Assembly (NCBI GenBank): GCA_014529385.2
Contig: CM043958.1
Coordinates: 154,315,293 to 154,379,292 of the forward strand
Reading direction: 5' to 3'
DNA: 64,000 nucleotides
Source of the DNA: Adiantum capillus-veneris
Lineage: Eukaryota > Streptophyta > Polypodiopsida > Polypodiales > Pteridaceae
Under the pieces are notes generated by a model, which was given only the letters and a program-made list of their open reading frames with translations, had not been told where the DNA came from and made no database searches. The position numbers were made by a program, and so were the translations under genes. Positions 10,742-22,318 of this stretch are shown piece after piece. The stretch's first letter is position 1, and the number at the start of each line of letters is the position of its first letter.

Positions 10742-10972
10742 CTAGTATCCAAGTCAACGGGAAAGGAGTTTTCCAAGGAAAAGAAGAAGGGCAAGAATGA
10801 GAAGAAGAAATCCACGGGGCCCAAATTATCAGAAGAGTAGCCTGCTGAGAACTTCAAAGAGGGAAAGTGTTATGGTTGTGGTGAACATGGGTATATCTTT
10901 GAGAAGTGTCCAAAGAATGAACCCACGGAACCAATTGATAGTTCATCAGAGAGTTCCAAAGATTCAGATTGA
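10742..10972 (+). pseudogene. H' gag C-terminus with CCHC knuckle
   Basis: One frame, starting inside a gag, is Lys-rich (SKSTGKEFSKEKKKGKNEKK), then has ENFKEGK and a CCHC knuckle at 10868-10909 (CYGCGEHGYIFEKC, CX2CX4HX4C). An acidic Ser-rich tail (DSSSESSKDSD) ends at TGA 10970-10972. One TAG lies just before the knuckle. Gag ends in a stop and the sequence passes straight to the 3' end of an LTR element with no protease. This is the same layout as in element H. Confidence 0.75.
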
Positions 10973-11102
10973 GGTGCCGTCAGACCAACGTTGTGTCTAG
11001 TGCGTAGGTACTAACAGTCAGTGTCTACTAAGACAGTTTATGGCTTCTATCTATTTTGCAGGCGTAATCGAGGGCGATTACAATTCTTCCAAGAGGGGGG
11101 TA
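10973..11102 (+). other. H' 3' internal end with polypurine tract
   Basis: This stretch is nearly identical to 13790-13898 just before the right LTR of H ('gtctagtgcgtaggtactaa', 'gtaatcgagggc'). It ends in the purine tract CAAGAGGGGGGTA immediately before the LTR at 11103. In LTR elements such a tract primes plus-strand DNA. So the LTR at 11103 also serves as 3' LTR of H'. Confidence 0.75.
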
Positions 11103-11684
11103 TGTCACAAACTGATGACGTGGCAGTTCTACTCGGACACACACAAGTGTGCTAATTGTACGACGCTGGCATGGCAACAGTACGAATTCCCAGAATTTCC
11201 GTTGACATGCTCACGTGGCAGACTGTACGGACAAGCCCGCTTTTTGCGCTGACAACTGTACGGAATTCCGTATTTTGTGCTGGTTGCTTTTTGGGGCAGT
11301 TTTTAGGCCACATGCTTTTAGGAGTTGAATGCTTTTGAGCCTAAAGCTTTTGGAACTTTTGCTTTTGAGTTTAACTAATTTTGGGGCTCTGCTTTTGGCA
11401 TCCCTTGTAAGAATAAAAGAGCCCTAAGGGCCTCACTCTTCAAGGCATCTGGACGCAGAGTTTGAGAGCGCAATACCCTGCAAGAGTTGTACTTTGCTCA
11501 AAGATCAATATAAAAGAAATACCGAAAGGTGCGCCAGTCTTTGGGGCCAATCTCTTTGGGCACAAAACTATCGGCGGGCCGTGTCAACCAAATTGAACTG
11601 TGATTTTAGAGTTGTGAAGTATTTTAAGTGGTTCTCTCTTGTGTCGCGACAGAATTTACACTTGGGGTGTCCAAGTTTGTTACG
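11103..11684 (+). repeat. Element H 5' LTR (shared with H')
   Basis: Starts TGTCACAAACTGATGACGTG and ends CCAAGTTTGTTAC. The U3 part has TGACGTGGCA at 11116-11125 and further ACGTGGCA/CATGGCA plus TGTACGGA pairs to about 11260. The conserved block is at 11506-11550. The right LTR (13899-14457) is 559 bp against 582 bp here, with visible divergence. Confidence 0.88.
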
Positions 11685-11685
11685 G

Positions 11686-11697
11686 TGGTATCAGAGC
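11686..11697 (+). promoter_or_regulatory. Primer-binding site of H, initiator-Met tRNA type
   Basis: TGGTATCAGAGC follows the left LTR, one or two bases from its end. It has the same sequence as in element G. Confidence 0.88.
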
Positions 11698-11847
11698 ATA
11701 CCGGTCCTATCAAATTGCAGACAAGGCATTCTTGGACCCCGGACCTATTAGCCACTCCCACCCTCCATACATCGCGCATCGAGCGCGCTCCCATCTTCGT
11801 CGCTCTGTCTTACAGGGCATAAAGCCATAAAGAATCCCACATTACTT

Positions 11848-13192
11848 ATGGATTCCAACAAGAAACAGTCGACTTCTTTTGCATCTACTAATGGGGGAGG
11901 AGATAACGAAGAAAATTCTCATGAGCAAATAGAGGAAGAGTACTGCCCACCTCGGCCTACTCAATTCGAGATTGAAGAGATGGAACGTCGACAACTGGTT
12001 GACGAGGCAACGAAGCAAATGATCAAATTTGCAAAGGACCAAAAATTTGCAAAATTTTTGTCTCAGCAATCCATCGCAGAAGTGCATACTCAGTGGTAGA
12101 AAACCATCGAGCCACCAATCAAACCGGCGATCAAGAAGCCTCCTACTCCGAGAATGTTTACTGAAGAAGAACTCCATGATTCGGTTCAGGCCCAAATCAA
12201 TCAGCTACTAAACACGAAGAAGCCGTCGGAAAAGCAACTGAAGCAACGTAACAACGGAACTAATTTCCCCGGTTACTTGGGTTAAAAAATCCACTTTCGA
12301 AAACGCCAGAAAGCAGTAGAAGCGTGTACGCTTCGAAGGATTGCCCAATTCGTCCTCATCTTCTGACAACTCAGACACCTCATCTTCTTTTGACTCAAGT
12401 GATGAGGACAGGAAGGGCAAGATCACATGTTTTATGCAAAAAGAAAGCATTTCTACAGAGCCAATCAATATGATTTTCTCGACGACAAGGGCAAAAAGCC
12501 CAAAGAACTCAAAGAGGGAGAACAGGCAGCAAAGTTTGAGCACTTTTCAGGGTTTCGAGATGCTCCCAAGGCTTTAGCCTTTGTCCAACAGTTTGACATA
12601 GCATTTTCTAGAGGCCGCTATACAGAGCACTCCAAGATCAAACGGGCAGCATCCTTTCAGAAAGGCAATGCACGGACATGGTGGTCACTCTGTTGTTAAG
12701 GAAACAAGCGTCGACAAAGTGGTTGAAATTTAAGAAACTCTTTATTTCTTCATGGCTTACACAAGAATACAACGAGACATGATTACTGACAGGAACCATG
12801 TTCGGATGGTCAAGACAAAATCTTTGGATTCTTACTGTGAAAGATTCTGGAAAATTTTCTACCCGTTTCATCCTTTAAGAAGGTCAGTTTTAAGGAGCAA
12901 ATTGAACGATTTTGTTGTGGGCTTCCCAAAGAAATTCAAGACTATTGTCTCGAAAGGAAGTCCAAGTCTATACAACAGTTGATGGGACACGCAAAACGGG
13001 GATTGCTATACATTCAGGTAAATTGACTTGCCCATCAATGAACCTTCAACAAGTCATAACAGAAACAATAGACGAAGAGATCGACGACTTTCTCTCACAG
13101 AAGACCAAAGAGATGAATATTTCAAAGCAGGAAAGTGTTTTGAATGTGGAGAACAAGGACATATCACTACAGGGTGCCCCAAAAGGGCATAA
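11848..13192 (+). pseudogene. Element H gag
   Basis: It starts at ATG 11848 (MDSNKKQSTSF...). An acidic, Gln-rich N-terminal part runs to a TAG at 12097. A shifted frame at 12427-12699 has the gag core: AAKFEHFSGF, ALAFVQQFDIAF and KRAASFQKGNARTWW. Another frame continues with MITDRNHVRMVKTKSLDSYC and ERFW, then a CCHC knuckle at 13136-13177 (CFECGEQGHITTGC) and TAA at 13190-13192. Several frameshifts show it is dead. Gag would form the particle and bind RNA through the knuckle. The sequence to 13898 is untranslated. Confidence 0.8.
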
Positions 13193-13493
13193 GAATCAAG
13201 ATGATTGACAGATTGAAAGAACAGCAGGACGAGGCGATTCTCGTTCCAGAACAGATTTTTAAATTAGCATTATTTGATTTATGAATTTATGAAACAAGAC
13301 TTTTTGGAAAATGATTTTAAATTTTGAATAAAACTAATGTTTTATGAAAGAATATGTTAACTCTGGAAAAAGAGCAAAATTAAGAATGAGATGGAGCAGT
13401 GACAGCTCCTGAATGAACCTGATAACGAACCATGAATCATGACTGATTCAAAGGAATGAATGAACTTAGTGATAAATTGGGGACCCCAGAAAT

Positions 13494-13583
13494 GATTCTT
13501 GCACACGACAGTGCTTGAGGCGAACGATTCTCGCACACGACAGTGCTTAAGCGCTACTTGCACATGATAGTGCTTGAGCCGAG
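13494..13583 (+). repeat. Three tandem ~30-bp units in the H 3' UTR
   Basis: Units at about 13494-13525, 13526-13555 and 13556-13583 share GCACACGACAGTGCTT(G/A)AG, with changes in the third. Each carries GCAC...GTGC, which can pair into a small hairpin. They lie between gag and the purine tract. Confidence 0.65.
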
Positions 13584-13898
13584 AAATTTATATAGACATG
13601 ATCGCAATATGGGATTAGTTAACCCGACATCAATGAGGTCGAGAATGGATCTAGATGTGGTTACTAAATACATTGCTGGCAATCATTGTCTGAGATTTGG
13701 AATAAATATTTATGTGATTGATTGTCATGTGATGTGATCTCATGTGCAGTGATGTGATTGTCGTCTTTGTACATGTGCTAGATGTGTTGTGTCTAGTGCG
13801 TAGGTACTAACAGTCAGTGTCTACTAAGACAGTTTATGGCTTCTGTCTGTGTTGCAAGCGTAATCGAGGGCAATTACAATTCTTTCAAGAGGAAGGTA

Positions 13899-14457
13899 TG
13901 TCACAAATTGATGACATGGCAATTCCACCCAGACACACACGTGTGCTAACTGTACGGAGGCTGACGTGGCAACAGTACGGATCCCCGGAATTTCCGTTGA
14001 CATGTTGACGTGGCAAATTGTACGGACAAGCCCGCTTTTTGCACTGACAACTGTACGGAATTCCTATTTTGCGCTAGTTGCTTTTCGGGGCAGTTTTTAG
14101 GCCACATGCTTTTGTGAATGCTTTTGAGCCTAAAGCTTTTGGAACTTTTGCTTTTGAGTTTAATTGATTTTGGGGCTCTGCTTTTGGCATCCCTTGTAAG
14201 AATAAAAGAGCCCTAAGGGCCTCACTCTTCAAGGCATCTAGACGCAGGACGCTGCGGGAGTTGTACTTTGCTCAGCGATCAATATAAAAGAAATACCGAA
14301 ACGGGCGCCAGTCTTTGGGGCCAATCTCTCTGGGCACGAAACTACACCGGGCCGTGTCGACCAAATTGAACTGTGATTTTAAACTTGTGAAGTATTTTAA
14401 GTGATTCTCTCTCGTATCGCGATAAAATCTACACTTGGGGTGTCCAAGTTTGTAACA
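13899..14457 (+). repeat. Element H 3' LTR
   Basis: Starts TGTCACAAATTGATGACATG and ends CCAAGTTTGTAACA. TGACGTGGCA occurs at 13962-13971 and 14006-14015; the conserved block is at 14281-14323. A mutated purine tract (CAAGAGGAAGGTA) precedes it. Confidence 0.88.
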
Positions 14458-15481
14458 AATAAGTCCCAAGGCACAAGAAAAAAAAAGGGGGGGGAAGCTA
14501 GATCCATTGATAATTTGGTCCACGGTTGGATTTTCCGGCTCACAATGCAAAGTGGATGGGGAAGGAGGGCTTCGTAGATTCTCCTCAATTTTGAGTTGTA
14601 CCTTTAGACTTTTGGACTTTAGCAGTGGCTATTCCTTAAGTGCACGTCGAAACGAATTGAATCTTGTGCGGTGCACGCTACTCAGGAGGGAAGCCACTCT
14701 AGTCCTTTGTCATTGATTGCTTGGATCGAATAAATCCACTAATCTCTCCTTGAGATTTTAGGGATACTGATGGTCTAACTATGAAAAGATGTACATTGAA
14801 TTGGAAATTTCCTAGATTAAGCTTGATTACATGTGCTCTTTCATGTGTTGTAAAGATAAAATGTGTGCAACATTTTGTCTGATGAATGACTAGATTGCAT
14901 CTAGACATTTGTTCGGTAAGATCTAGATGTGATGACTAAGTGACTCAAGAATGTCATTCTAGTGCACCAATTTTTCTTGGATGGAATGACTGGATATTGT
15001 TGTTAGTGCATGAAGAGTTCTGGAAGGATGCGATGGCTACACGGAGCTCTAGGCGCATCAAGAGTTCTGGAATAGATGAATTGACTGGATAGAATGTTTG
15101 CACCTCGGTGTTCAGTGGGAACTAAGATTTGTGAAATGCATGCTCTGTGAATGTACTGTCTAGTTTGAGATGGTCATTGGCATGTCTGCTTGAAATGTGA
15201 GAAAAGACATGAATCTGGTAATGACAAGATTTAATGGATCAAGGCATCCGTGAAAAGAATAGCAAGGTCTGGAAGTGATTACTAAGTATGTTACAATGAT
15301 CATGATTGGGACCCTCGACGGAAATGTGATTGATCAGTAATTGAAGTCTTTGTGCAAGTGCTAGATGTGTGCATTTTGGTGCATGGGAGCATAGAGTCAG
15401 TGTCTATTGAGCTAGTTTTTGTCCTTTGTTTGTTTTGCGGGCATAATCAAGGGCGAATACAATTCTTTCAAGAGGGGGGTA
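14458..15481 (+). mobile_element. 3' internal part of a gag-only-type LTR element (family I/J)
   Basis: This non-coding sequence matches, in opposite orientation, the internal region at about 28944-29850 ('agattttagggatactga', 'gtacattgaattggaa'). It ends in the purine tract CAAGAGGGGGGTA and runs into an LTR at 15482. An A-run followed by a G-run lies at 14476-14496. No ORF with recognisable content; the 5' half of the element is absent. Confidence 0.65.
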
Positions 15482-15804
15482 TGTCACAAGTTTGTAACAT
15501 GGCACTGTGGCACCTAGCTTATGAAGTATGGCCGAGGCCAAGCGAAGAAAAAGGCTGACATGGTTGGTTGGAAAAAAACCAGTGCAAAACGCGAGCAATT
15601 GTTGATGTGCCACCCTACCTGAAAATTGAACCTACTGATGTGGCACATGTAGGCGGGCAAGTAGATCGGTGCATGCTTTTGGGAGTAGAAGCTTTTGGGC
15701 AAAATGCTTTTGATCTGATTCTTTGAGCAATAAAAAAAGAATACCAAAAAGGGTCTTTGCGGGTAGCGCATCTGAAAGCAAAACTCTGCCGCTTCGTATC
15801 CACT

Positions 15805-15853
<49 letters not shown>
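15482..15853 (+). repeat. LTR J, left part (split by LINE-B)
   Basis: Starts TGTCACAAGTTTGTAACATG after a purine tract. A weak form of the conserved block lies at about 15728-15765 (AATAAAAAAAGAATACCAAA). It then runs into a CT microsatellite (about 15808-15853), where LINE-B is inserted. The remaining LTR sequence resumes at 21661. Confidence 0.75.
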
Positions 15854-15857
<4 letters not shown>

Positions 15858-16778
15858 CTCTACCGCTGCTGCTCACCATCTGTCATCCAAGCAACGCTCT
15901 CCACAGAAGGTCAGTAAACCACGTCCGCAGGCAAGTGGAGGGCTACGCACGTGAGTACTGCAGGTTTATTTGCGCTAAAAAAGCCACGTCAGCCTAAGGT
16001 TAACATTTGACGTGCAGTGGGCAGCAAACGGCCAAGGTCTCGTGCATTTTCTACAACAGTGTACAAACAGGAACCACAGAGCACGACTCTCTCTCTCACC
16101 ATTCTTGCTGCTGCCCATTGCTCCCTTCACCTGCACATTTCATCCCCATCACACCCAACCATAGTCTTTACACACAGCAGCAGCAGCACAAAACACTTTC
16201 ATTGCACAATATTCATACAGTCTGTCATCACACACACACCTGCATTGAATCATTACTACATAGTTCTGCACATTGCACTTTATTAACAGAAACACACCCA
16301 CAAAAAAACCCCAAAAAAAAAAAACAGCAGCAGGAACGTACAGATTGTCAGCAAAAACCAAACAGCAGGATCAGGTTACAGATCTTCAAACCTATCAGTT
16401 TTTCAGCAGGCATAGAGTTTCCAGAATTGCTTCTCTCTCAGCAGACAGATTTTCAGCTATAATATGTATGCATAATTGAGGACAACGATATATTCACATG
16501 GTGCAGGTATCTTGAATAAACCAAAATGGGGCTGAGCCTCTGGATATTTGGCATAGCAGACTGGGTGTCCCGCAGTGGGCTGTGGTAGTGCATATACCCG
16601 CATTCGGGTTGTGGTTATTACTTCTCCGCCTGGACTCAGCCGAGACAGAGCGTCGAGCTGTACCCGCATCGCCAATGGAGGCCATGAGCGCTTCGCCAGT
16701 GGAGGCCATGATCGTTTCGCCAGTATGTAAGCCCCATACGAAGCAACCTTTGTGCTTACAAACAAGCGGATAACACAA
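15854..16778 (+). other. LINE-B 5' untranslated region
   Basis: No coding frame with recognisable content. It is CA- and AC-rich, with an A-run at 16303-16323 and a 'catcgccaatggaggccatgag' segment repeated twice near 16670-16715. As it precedes ORF1 and follows the insertion junction, it is probably the LINE's internal promoter region. Confidence 0.5.
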
Positions 16779-17632
16779 ATGGAAAGGGAGATGAAAGAAT
16801 GGAAAGCACAGACGGAGGGATGGTGGAAAGAGAAGGCCAACCTTCTTCAAATGTTCCTCAACGAAGGCGCACAATGAAAGGAGGAGAAAGAGGACTTGCA
16901 CGTAGAGCTACAAGCACTTAAGGCGGATTCACAAGCACTTAGAGAAGAGGTCACAGCCCTCAAGCGAGAGCTTGCAGATAGAGTAAGCAGTGGACTGGAA
17001 GAAGGGGAATTCCAGCCCTCGGTGATAAAGGAGATCAAGGTCATCAAGGAGCAGGTACGGATGATCACAGAGGAGGAGAAGCAGAAGGTGGTAAAGACCG
17101 CTTTGTAGATGGATGTGATCACGAAGACGCAGAAGGCGGATGAGGCCGAGAAATGGATAGAAGTCGCTAAGAAAGGGAAAGGGAAAGAAACCACATCCGT
17201 TCCCACTCCTACAATCATCAACATGATTCTAAAAGAAGAGCAGCGAAGGAAAACTAGAGCCTTGCATGTAAGAGTAACCGGTCTACAAGACCGAGATGAT
17301 GTGGAAGGGGAAGTCGAAGAACTTCTCCGCATAATGGGTAGTGAGGCTACTCATACAAAGGCATGGAGGGTAGGGAAGAAGACACAAGGCAATGGGGAGA
17401 CTTCAAAAGGGACAGCTTTAATCATCCGTTTCCCATCCATGGAGGCAAAGGACTTGTTGAAGAGCGGCCTACACTAAAGAAAACGGGCATATTCCTTGGA
17501 GATGACCTCACTCTCACACAGCTTACGCATATGAGAGAGGTAATGCCAGAGATTCAAGCGGCAAGGGAGAAGGGAAAGACGGCCTTCTACAGAGATGGCC
17601 AGGTGGTGATTGTAGAGCGGCGCTCCACATGA
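16779..17632 (+). pseudogene. LINE-B ORF1 (coiled-coil RNA-binding protein)
   Basis: ATG at 16779 opens a frame of about 230 codons with two in-frame stops (TGA near 16875, TAG 17106-17108). Residues from about 16890 form a Leu/Glu/Lys heptad coiled coil (LQALKADSQALREEVTALKR). An RRM-like segment follows (TRALHVRVTGLQ, then GTALIIRFPS). Near 17455 the frame slips, and the C-terminal domain (LTLTQLTHMREVMPEIQAAR, then YRDGQVVIV) ends at 17632. The order coiled coil-RRM-CTD is that of L1-type ORF1p, unlike LINE-A's CCHC ORF1. Confidence 0.75.
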
Positions 17633-17649
17633 CGGTGCGAGACCTATGG

Positions 17650-20600
17650 GACCACAGTCAAAGTTGCCACTTGGAATTGTAATGGATCTATGCGCCTTGG
17701 TGTGGGTGCTTTTGAGGATAGTTTTACGGGAAGAGACATCGTTTTCTACTCTGAGACACATCAGGCCCCGGGGCAATCTATGCCTCACATTAGTGGATAT
17801 AGATGAGAGACAGCCTGTAGACAGGAGACACAATCAGAGCACAGAGGGCGGGGATCAGGAGGAGTGGCAGTGTTATTCAGGGAGGAGTTGCAGCCATTGA
17901 TACATATAGCCCGCAGGGATGAGCAAGCTAGGTACATGTGGGTGAGATTGAGAGCAGAGACAAGCAGATATCTCTACATTGCTATTTGCTACTTTCCCCC
18001 GAGTACGTCAGTTTATGCACCACCCAGAGGACAGTCCCCCTTCTCTATTTTGGATGATGACATATGGGAGTTCTCTAGAGATGGTGACACCATCATTCTA
18101 GGGGATTTCAATGCTAGGACTGCCCATCATCAGACAGTATTTTATGATACTTCAGAGGAGATGCTGAGAGAGTTGGATGTTGCAGAGACGGGCCTATCCA
18201 GACTATCACAGGATGGAGAACACACTGAGTATGGAGGACACTTGATAGACATGGGGACTGCACATGTATTGGCCATCTTGAATGGCCTACATAGATTTCC
18301 CGTTGCGGGGGGTTTTACATGCTTTCCACACATACATGGAGCCAGCACCGTGGATTATGTCATGGCACAGCCGAGCATCATCTCTAGTATCCAAGGTATG
18401 GAGGACACTTGATAGACATGGGGACTGCACATGGATTGGCCATCTTGAATGGCCTACGCAGATTTCCCGCTTGGTGGGGTTTTACATGCTTTCCACACAT
18501 ACATGGAGCCAGCACCGTGGATTATGTCATGGCACAGCCGAGCCTCATCTCTAGTATCCAGGATCTCACGGTTGGACCCAGACCTATTGGTGTGGCAGTG
18601 GACCATGCTCGTGTCGTTGACCATCTCTTTTCAGTTTAGTGTAGCACACAGGCTACGGGCAGCAGTCCCTAGTCGCTACACCTTCACACGGGAGACGGAC
18701 TCTGTATACATAGATGGGATCTACAGACGCCTGTGCACAGAGGCGCCAGGGCGACCTCTGGAGGAGCTTACTACTATACTGACACAGACACTACATGATG
18801 CAGCAGCAGAGGCATACCCACATACCCAACCTGAGCAGAGACACCATTCGGGGAGCATGCCCCAGAACAGTTGGTATGATGAGGAATGTCAGGACACTAG
18901 AGCTAGACTTCAGAGGGAGGTGCTTTTGGGGGGACATCACTCATAGACAGTCACAGATTGACTTCCGACGCCTAGTGCGGCGGAAGAAGAGGACATTTTT
19001 GGCTCACCTAGAGCAAGATCTATACCAGCTATTCTTGAGTCAGGACTCACGTGAGGCATGGCGGCTCTTTCATAAGCACTCTCCCCCCCCCCCCCCCTCG
19101 CCATCATTTCTACAAAGGCCTGGGGCCAGTATGCATCATCTCTGTACACAGTTCCTGAGGAGCCCCCTTCCCGAGCCCCCCGATCCATGCCCACACACAT
19201 GTGCTTTTTTCACCACCGCTGAGATGGTGAGGAAGGCCATTGACAGGATGAGGACTGGGAGAGTGTATGATCATGATGGCTTAGTGGCTGAGCATTTCAC
19301 GCATGCCAGAGATTTACTAGCAGAGCTTCTAGCAGTTATGTTTAACCGTGCCATGCGTGAGGGCTTGCCTGATACTTGGAGCCTATCCACTATTGTACCT
19401 ATCTTCAAGTCGGGAAACCCTATGGAGCCTGGGAATTATCGCACTATCATGATTGGACACACATTGGCACGGTTGTACGCATCTATTCTTGAGTAGCAGC
19501 TGAGTAGATGGGCAGAGAGGGAGGGGATACGCACAGCCGGGCAAGCAGGTTTCAGGAGGGGTTTTCCTACGCTTGACCAGATCTTGACACTCAGAGCCAT
19601 CATTGAGGAGGGCAGATCGCGTGGGAGACGGATCTATTGTAGCTTTGTGGATTTCCGCAAAGCATTTGACACAGTGCCCAAAGCTAGACTAATGCGCAGA
19701 TTACAGCAGATGGGAGTACCCACAGAGCTCATTTGGGGGGTCATGGCATTATACAAGTGAGTAGTCGAGCATGTATGCACCCCAGAGGGTCTATCCACAC
19801 CGGTTTACTCCACTATTGGGGTGAAGCAGGGCTGCCCGCTCTCTCCTACTCTATTTGGTATGTATGTGGATGAGGTTTCTGACTACATTGAGAGAGATGG
19901 TGATAGAGGTGCACAGCTGGCAGGGACATGGATTCCACTATTGTTATATGCTGATGATATTGTGTTGATCTCCGACTCTCCGGAGGGGATGCAACGTCAC
20001 TTGGATGCTCTGCATCGGTTTGTCCAGGAAAGTGGTTTGTCCGTCAACCTTGGTAAAACCAAGGCCATGGTATTTAATACCACCCCACAGTGGATCAGGA
20101 GGTCAGCGCCAGCATTCACAATTTCACAATTTCACATACGGCCAGGAGAAGGTGGAGTATACAGATGCTTACACTTACCATGGCGTCGTTTTTAGTGGTC
20201 CAGCACTTTCATTGAGGAGGGCAGCAGAGACTAGATTGACCAGAGCCCATGCAGCATTGGGTAGATTGGAAAGGATGTGTTCACATGCTCGGTTTCAAGA
20301 GCCTCGGACGAAGCTCTAGCTGTTCGACACTCTGGTGGCTTCTGCATTGCTTTATGGAGCTGAGATTTGGGGACCTTCACTGGATCATCACGGGAGGACA
20401 GGCCGCAGTGATGGATGGGGGAACATGGAGAAGCCTCTGGTCTCTATGATCTCACGGCTCATTAGAGCCAAGGCTTCAGTACCACGTACTATTGTACGAG
20501 CAGAGCTAGCTGCCCCCCCACTAGTGGTTGAGGCGCTCACCAGATCTGTCTCCTTCATACACCGCATGTGGGAACTTCCTAGAGACAGATATGCACGCCT

Positions 20601-21525
20601 TGCACTTGAGTCCTCTAGACACTTAGCCATGCAAGGAGATACAGCATGCTGGTATGGGGAGATGGCATCATAGTTTCAGGCGCATGGGTTCAGCATAGAC
20701 AGATTGCCTCCCTTCCAGTACTCACTGGATGCGCCCTCTCTGACTCTTACACAGCCGAGATCACCAGGCTCATTCGCCAGGACTTGACTCAGCTAGACAC
20801 CAAGAGGACATGGATACAGCCAACACAGGAGTTGGGCACGAAGATGGCTTTCTACAGAGAGAATCTCCTCCAGCTTACGGAGGATGGTTTTGTGACGAGG
20901 CCTAGATACATGGACACCCACTTGTCTCATGGGATACGATGTGCTATTGGCCAGATACGCACATCCTCACACCAGCTACGGATTGAGACTAGGAGATACA
21001 GCGGAGTACCAGCAGAGGCCAAGACATGCCCCCTGTGTGACATCGAGCCTGAGACAAACTTGCACTACACATGCCACTGCCCCGTCTACTACGAGATACG
21101 AGGCCGCTTCCATTGCTTGTTCAGAGAGGGCTTTGGACCATTCTCTAGAGTCATGCGGTACGAGGATCAGAGATGCCTGGGTTTGTTTTTGCTCGAGCTG
21201 CGCAGACACAGAGAGCCTGATGAGAGGAGAGGCCAGCCAATCTCAGAGACAGATTACAGACTTCTTTAGAGCTGCCACTGGACACCCGGAGGAGTTACCA
21301 CCGCTGCAGAGCTCGTCGCCTCACACCAGAGGCACACTGATCGACCGAGCGATTGAGCTGGGGAGATCCAGACGCCCACGACTGCGGAGGACTACACAGC
21401 ATCGACGGAGGCTGCATCAGAGGATTCGGATCACTTTGGCTCGACTTGCACGACGCCTGGTCAGACTACTGACCATGGAGGAGATTGATGAGATCCGCCA
21501 ACGACCGATGCTGGATCTCCAGTGA
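17650..21525 (+). pseudogene. LINE-B ORF2 (endonuclease, reverse transcriptase, CCHC finger)
   Basis: The endonuclease begins VATWNCNGSM at about 17660, with DTIILGDFNART at 18086-18121 and STVDYVMAQ at about 18347. A 167-bp tandem duplication (18229-18562) then shifts the frame. RT motifs: YRTIMIGHTLARLYA (19438), FVDFRKAFDTVP (19646), GVKQGCPLSPTLF (19820) and an intact YADD (19947-19958). The CCHC finger (CX2CX8HX4C) is at about 21027-21080. A basic C-terminus in a shifted frame, ending at 21525, holds a PIP-box-like QRQITDFF (21244-21267). Stops near 19495 and 19760 and several frameshifts remain. Confidence 0.85.
18229..18562 (+). repeat. 167-bp tandem duplication in LINE-B endonuclease
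   Basis: 18229-18395 and 18396-18562 are near-identical units (GTATGGAGGACACTTGATAG...). The second differs at a few places (for example GCGGGG against TGGTGG). Because 167 is not a multiple of three, the duplication throws the downstream frame. Confidence 0.92.
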
Positions 21526-21658
21526 TCTAGCTATCCCGGCTAGCTGTTTAGCTGCTTAGTTCACACCTAGCAGTTCAGGATTGCATAGTATTTCATTTTG
21601 TCATTTTGTCATTTTGTTATCTTGTTACACTGACTTTGTATCAGATTCACCACATTGT

Positions 21659-21936
<278 letters not shown>

Positions 21937-21939
21937 ATC

Positions 21940-22302
21940 TCTGACAAGATAAAGTTCGCCATGGCTCCGCTGTCAAAGAAAATAAGGGCTTCTTCATCTT
22001 GAACTTTGCCCCATGTCCTGCAAAGCTATGTAATAGGATCAGTGTGATATTCACGTGTCCCCATGAAATCTGGTACAAGTCCAGCCTTGGTTTCCCTTTC
22101 ATAGCTCGCTCCTTGGCCACTTTCGACGTTTCCTGTTTGTCTTCAGTCTTTTCCTCTTTCTTAGGACACTTGGCCAAGATACACCCGAAGCACTTTGCTT
22201 GCTTGTTACACATCACCTTCTCCTCGGCAGACATCTGAGGGGTGGTAGATTTCTTCTTTTGCACCAACTTCTTGGATCTGTTTTTGTCCTTTGCTGCTTC
22301 TT
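21940..22302 (-). pseudogene. Gypsy gag-protease fragment
   Basis: Reading leftward: a Lys-rich stretch, a degenerate knuckle (CNKQAKCFGCILAKCPKK), then in shifted frames ELCRTWGKVQDEEALIFFDS and GAMANFILSEI. The latter is the protease active-site region (DSG) also seen in elements A, B and E. It stops exactly at LTR J (21936), so LTR J was probably inserted into this protease gene. The rest of the element is missing. Confidence 0.75.
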
Positions 22303-22318
22303 TCTCTGTAAGTCATCT

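Larger units (their letters stand above)
11103..14457 (+). mobile_element. Element H: gag-only LTR retrotransposon (TR-GAG type)
   Basis: Direct LTRs lie at 11103-11684 and 13899-14457, with an initiator-Met-type primer site and a purine tract. The 2.2-kb interior holds only a gag gene ending in a CCHC knuckle, followed by an untranslated 3' part. No protease, RT, RNase H or integrase motif was found. The left LTR is preceded by the 3' end of a second copy (H'), an internal-LTR-internal-LTR series typical of LTR recombination. Its movement would depend on another element's pol. Confidence 0.85.

Noticed and set aside
15808-15853. A CRISPR-like or satellite array among the many CT/GA repeats.
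   Set aside because: Simple dinucleotide repeats inside LTRs; no spacer-repeat structure.
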